A DNA stretch of 7,429 nucleotides from Bacillota bacterium. Lineage in GTDB: Bacteria > Bacillota > Clostridia > Christensenellales > Borkfalkiaceae. The notes beneath the pieces were generated by a model that saw only the letters and a program-made list of their open reading frames with translations, was not told the origin of the DNA and did no database searches. Location of the stretch: NCBI GenBank assembly GCA_003343995.1, contig QAKE01000056.1, forward strand, positions 1-7,429, written 5' to 3'. This document shows, piece after piece, positions 5,238-7,429 of this stretch (positions within the stretch are counted from its first letter, which is position 1; every line of letters begins with the position of its first letter). Made by a program: the position numbers and the translations under genes.

Positions 5238-5834
5238 TTAAAATATAATCAACGGAATATCCAATTCAATGCCCGTAACTTCACCGCATAAAGATACATA
5301 AAAACGCAAAGAATTTTCGCCCGAGACGACGGTTATCGTAAAATAAGGGAGCGCGTCATTTAATTCCTTTTGCAACTGAATTTCACCGCCGAATTTTGCT
5401 TCGATTATCCGTTCAACGGATATTTTTTCGGGCAAAGTTATTGAAAAACCGTCTGCATTTTTCCGCAAACCGAACGCTTCGGAATAATCATTGTTTTCGG
5501 TATCGTCCTTAACGTAAAAATCATAAAATTTGCCGTCATAAACAAACGCAAAATTATGTTCACCGTTCGACGATACCGAAACGGAATAATCAATGTTTTC
5601 ACCCGTCAAAGATTTTACGGGAAAAGAATACATTTGCTTTGGGTATACCGAAATGTTCGCTTCGTCTACGCCCGACAAATATCGCTTTTTGCCAAATTCA
5701 ACGTAAAAAGAAATGCCCTCGTCCTTTGCGACAAAATAGGCGGCAACGCCTGCAATACCGAGTACAAGCAATACAACAAGAATATACGTAACAATTTTTC
5801 CGATTGCACTTGACACGCCGTTTGCCTTACTCAT
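5238..5834 (-). CDS. Single-pass membrane protein with beta-rich ectodomain (198 aa)
   Basis: The gene starts 13 bases after the stop of the Ig-like protein, with AGGTG about seven bases before the ATG. An N-terminal membrane segment at about 12-35 (IGKIVTYILVVLLVLGIAGVAAYFV) follows a short N-terminus with one Lys at each end. It lacks a clear signal peptidase site, so I read it as an uncleaved anchor with residues 36-198 outside. The ectodomain alternates hydrophobic and polar residues, rich in Phe, Tyr, Val, Ser, Asp and Glu, as in a beta-sandwich, and it has a single cysteine near the C-terminus. No named family is evident. The same N-anchored topology as the upstream protein and the tight spacing suggest both act in one surface complex with the downstream 502-aa protein. 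Confidence 0.88.
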   Translation of the reverse strand: MSKANGVSSAIGKIVTYILVVLLVLGIAGVAAYFVAKDEGISFYVEFGKKRYLSGVDEANISVYPKQMYSFPVKSLTGENIDYSVSVSSNGEHNFAFVYDGKFYDFYVKDDTENNDYSEAFGLRKNADGFSITLPEKISVERIIEAKFGGEIQLQKELNDALPYFTITVVSGENSLRFYVSLCGEVTGIELDIPLIIF

Positions 5835-5847
5835 AAATCAACACCTA

Positions 5848-6909
5848 TTAAAACTGCACCGACGGGGTAACTGTTACATCTGTCACACCCAAAATAAAGC
5901 TTACACGAAATACAGCGGAAAGCGAACCCAACTCGCTGTGTTTAACCACTATATCGGCATAACCATTCCAATCGCCGCGAAAATAATCATAATAAATATC
6001 CTGATTGCCCTGCGTAGCTGGTTTATATGAAGAATAAACGTTTGAAAGTGACGGAGCAGAAACGGTTAATGTTCCATTCAAAATTTCAATATTAAAATGT
6101 TCTGTCAATGCAGAAGTTCCTTTATATTTTAAATCGTTAACGGAAACATTTGTCTTTTCGTCGGAATAAGTTACAGCGCCTTCGTTACGCCCAGCAACAG
6201 TAACCCATTTTTGGGCTGTTGTGCAAGTGCCGCCATAGGTAACACCACCTATATACAATCCGTCATAAAATTCACTACCGACATCATTAAACACATTTGA
6301 TAACGCAACATTAAAGGACGCCGAAGCACCTAAACTACAATTACCTGCTGAACCGCCATTTATCGTTATAGAAGTAGGTTCACCCACATATGAAATATAA
6401 CAAGAGGCAGTAAAACCGCCATCACGAGTAGTTACCGTTGCAATAGCTCTTTTATCTCTAAAAGACTTCAAGCATAAAACCGTTGCGGTTAAAGCGCCGT
6501 CACTTGCCGGTGTTATAGTCAAATAATCAGAAATATTTTCAGTTATTTCACTATCAGTCCAAGCAATAGACCAATCAACCTTTTTATTTACGGCATCAGC
6601 AGGTTCAATCTTAGCTGTAATTGTTTTACTTACGCCTTGTTCGGCCGCATAATCCGATATATTTGCATTCATATATACTGCCTGTACCGTTCTTAACTCG
6701 CCGCTATCTGCGGTTTCGCCGCCTTGATCAGGCAGGGGCTGTTCTTCCTGTTTATCGGGCTTGAACCAATCTGCGGGTTTTTTGCCGTCGGGCATAAACA
6801 GTTGCATAAATACGCCCGCAAGCAGGACGAACACGAGCACAAACGTGATACCCGTAAACACCCACTTAACCTTGTCGCTCTTTTTGTGTTTGTTCAAATC
6901 ATAACTCAT
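5848..6909 (-). CDS. Membrane-anchored surface protein with bacterial Ig-like domain (353 aa)
   Basis: The start has a GAGAGGT ribosome binding site eight bases upstream. The topology is a short basic cytoplasmic N-terminus (1-15), one membrane segment (about 16-38, FTGITFVLVFVLLAGVF), then a charged Pro/Glu/Asp linker (40-72), so the remaining 280 residues should lie outside the cell. Residues about 73-176 follow the Big_2-type pattern: Thr-rich strands, IEPADAVNKKVDWS, then IATVTTRDGGFTASCYISYVG. Two further beta-rich stretches (about 177-287 and 288-353) look like more Ig-like or similar sandwiches. There is no sortase motif and no C-terminal anchor. Big_2 domains are common in adhesins and phage surface proteins, so host or surface binding is likely but not shown. 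The ectodomain DNA is visibly more AT-rich and CpG-poor than the flanking genes, which suggests exchange or a different origin. Confidence 0.9.
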   Translation of the reverse strand: MSYDLNKHKKSDKVKWVFTGITFVLVFVLLAGVFMQLFMPDGKKPADWFKPDKQEEQPLPDQGGETADSGELRTVQAVYMNANISDYAAEQGVSKTITAKIEPADAVNKKVDWSIAWTDSEITENISDYLTITPASDGALTATVLCLKSFRDKRAIATVTTRDGGFTASCYISYVGEPTSITINGGSAGNCSLGASASFNVALSNVFNDVGSEFYDGLYIGGVTYGGTCTTAQKWVTVAGRNEGAVTYSDEKTNVSVNDLKYKGTSALTEHFNIEILNGTLTVSAPSLSNVYSSYKPATQGNQDIYYDYFRGDWNGYADIVVKHSELGSLSAVFRVSFILGVTDVTVTPSVQF

Positions 6910-6933
6910 TGTTTTTACCTCTCAAAATTTTTT

Positions 6934-7299
6934 TTACCTTGCATTTTTGCGTTTATTCCACGCCGCTTTTGCCGCGTAACTGCGCCGTGCCGCTTTTACA
7001 TAGTTTTCGTGTCCCTGTGCAAAATCGACATACCACGTTGATTTTTGCCGTCCGTCGGGGGAAATGGACGAAAACGTGTCGTAAGGCTCGCTGTGGCGAT
7101 ATTTATCGCGTTTTTCCAAGCGGTGAGATTGCTCAAAGGGTAAGCCGTGTTTATCGAGAACATACCCCGCTTGCTTGCGCGAAATAAATTCGCTTTCCTT
7201 GCTTACGGGTATCCACTTCGAGCCGCTTTTGATATATTCCGTTTTCGTCATAGGGTACAACTTGCGATCATTGCTGTAATAGGGAACTTGTTTCGCCAT
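6934..7299 (-). CDS. Small basic protein of unknown function (121 aa)
   Basis: The ATG start is set by an AGAGGTG ribosome binding site five to six bases upstream, which overlaps the end of the preceding reading frame. The product is strongly basic and soluble, with no signal peptide or membrane segment. The N-terminal third has several Tyr and Lys residues. The middle (about 58-95) holds a run of charged residues, then a Trp-Tyr-Val-Asp-Phe patch. The last 20 residues form an Ala/Lys/Arg-rich helix with YAAKAAW followed by KRK. A helix like this could bind nucleic acid or the membrane surface, but I do not recognise a family. It is co-transcribed with three surface-anchored proteins, 24 bases ahead of the first one, so it may serve their assembly or an accessory DNA role. 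Both ideas are inference. Confidence 0.85.
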   Translation of the reverse strand: MAKQVPYYSNDRKLYPMTKTEYIKSGSKWIPVSKESEFISRKQAGYVLDKHGLPFEQSHRLEKRDKYRHSEPYDTFSSISPDGRQKSTWYVDFAQGHENYVKAARRSYAAKAAWNKRKNAR

Positions 7300-7309
7300 A
7301 ATTCACCTC

Positions 7310-7429
7310 TTAAAACTTTGACGTATAGCCGTCTTTGCAAATCTTTTTGCTACCGCTACCGTACACCGTACCCGTGCGGCATTGATTTGTGCGCCGACAA
7401 TAGTCAGCACTACCGTAAGCAATACAGTA
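7310..7429 (-). CDS. C-terminal end of a cysteine-rich protein, truncated by the window edge
   Basis: The frame is open from the window edge for 39 codons and ends at TAA (7310-7312), directly in front of the GAGGTG ribosome binding site of the next gene. That spacing is the same as between other genes of this operon, which is the main reason to call it coding. The visible tail has four cysteines in 39 residues, is rich in Gly, Ser, Thr, Tyr and basic residues, and has no hydrophobic segment. Such composition suits an extracellular disulfide-bonded domain, but that is inference. The start and most of the protein lie outside the window, and no family can be named. Joining the two ends of the window gives no convincing start codon, so the gene must begin in unseen sequence. 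Confidence 0.6.
   Translation of the reverse strand, partial: YCIAYGSADYCRRTNQCRTGTVYGSGSKKICKDGYTSKF

Noticed and set aside
1..7429. Window as a complete circular genome of 7.4 kb
   Set aside because: Joining the ends keeps the right-edge frame open for some distance but gives no start codon with a ribosome binding site before a stop at 149, and no -35 box forms before TATAAT at 5-10. No replication gene is present either.

Overview
The window looks like part of a compact mobile element or prophage-like block from a Gram-positive host, most likely a Clostridia-type member of the Bacillota. The signs are strong GAGGTG-type ribosome binding sites before nearly every gene, consensus sigma-A promoter boxes, a TTG start, exported proteins that are simply membrane anchored, and a bacterial Ig-like ectodomain. 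Lineage is an inference. I see no rRNA, tRNA, integrase, relaxase, replication protein or insertion sequence here, so the element type must be judged from its membrane proteins and ATPase.

All protein genes read on the minus strand, from right to left. Block 1 (7429 to 3248) holds the end of a cysteine-rich protein, a basic 121-aa protein, three membrane-anchored surface proteins (353 aa with Ig-like domains, 198 aa, and 502 aa with a signal peptide and C-terminal anchor) and a basic 118-aa protein. Genes up to the 502-aa one are only about 10 to 25 bases apart. A 114-base gap with a strong hairpin then precedes the 118-aa gene, which starts at TTG.

Between the blocks (about 3080-3247) is a regulatory hub. 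A plus-strand promoter with perfect TTGACA and TATAAT boxes and a minus-strand promoter (TTGTTA, 17 bases, TATAAT) are interleaved on the same 35 base pairs. The plus-strand promoter would start a roughly 74-base structured RNA that ends in its own terminator, right at the stop codon of the 118-aa gene. The minus-strand promoter drives block 2.

Block 2 (3079 to 148) holds a 30-aa membrane peptide too short for usual gene callers, a 60-aa acidic protein overlapping it by ATGA, a multi-pass membrane P-loop ATPase of about 763 aa, and a basic 142-aa protein. All four genes overlap end to start. At the left edge a second plus-strand structured RNA candidate (about 17-157) ends in a textbook terminator at the stop codon of the 142-aa gene.

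Taken together, an inner-membrane ATPase with several membrane segments, a pIII-like signal-peptide/C-anchor protein, two N-anchored surface proteins and very small membrane peptides fit an extrusion or adhesion machine. A filamentous-phage-like (inovirus-type) or related export element is my leading hypothesis, but it is unproven because no replication gene or certain coat protein is visible. The two small basic proteins at the ends of the blocks share a GH..YVY...ITS pattern, and each abuts an opposing RNA gene. That repeated layout is the most unusual feature of the window.
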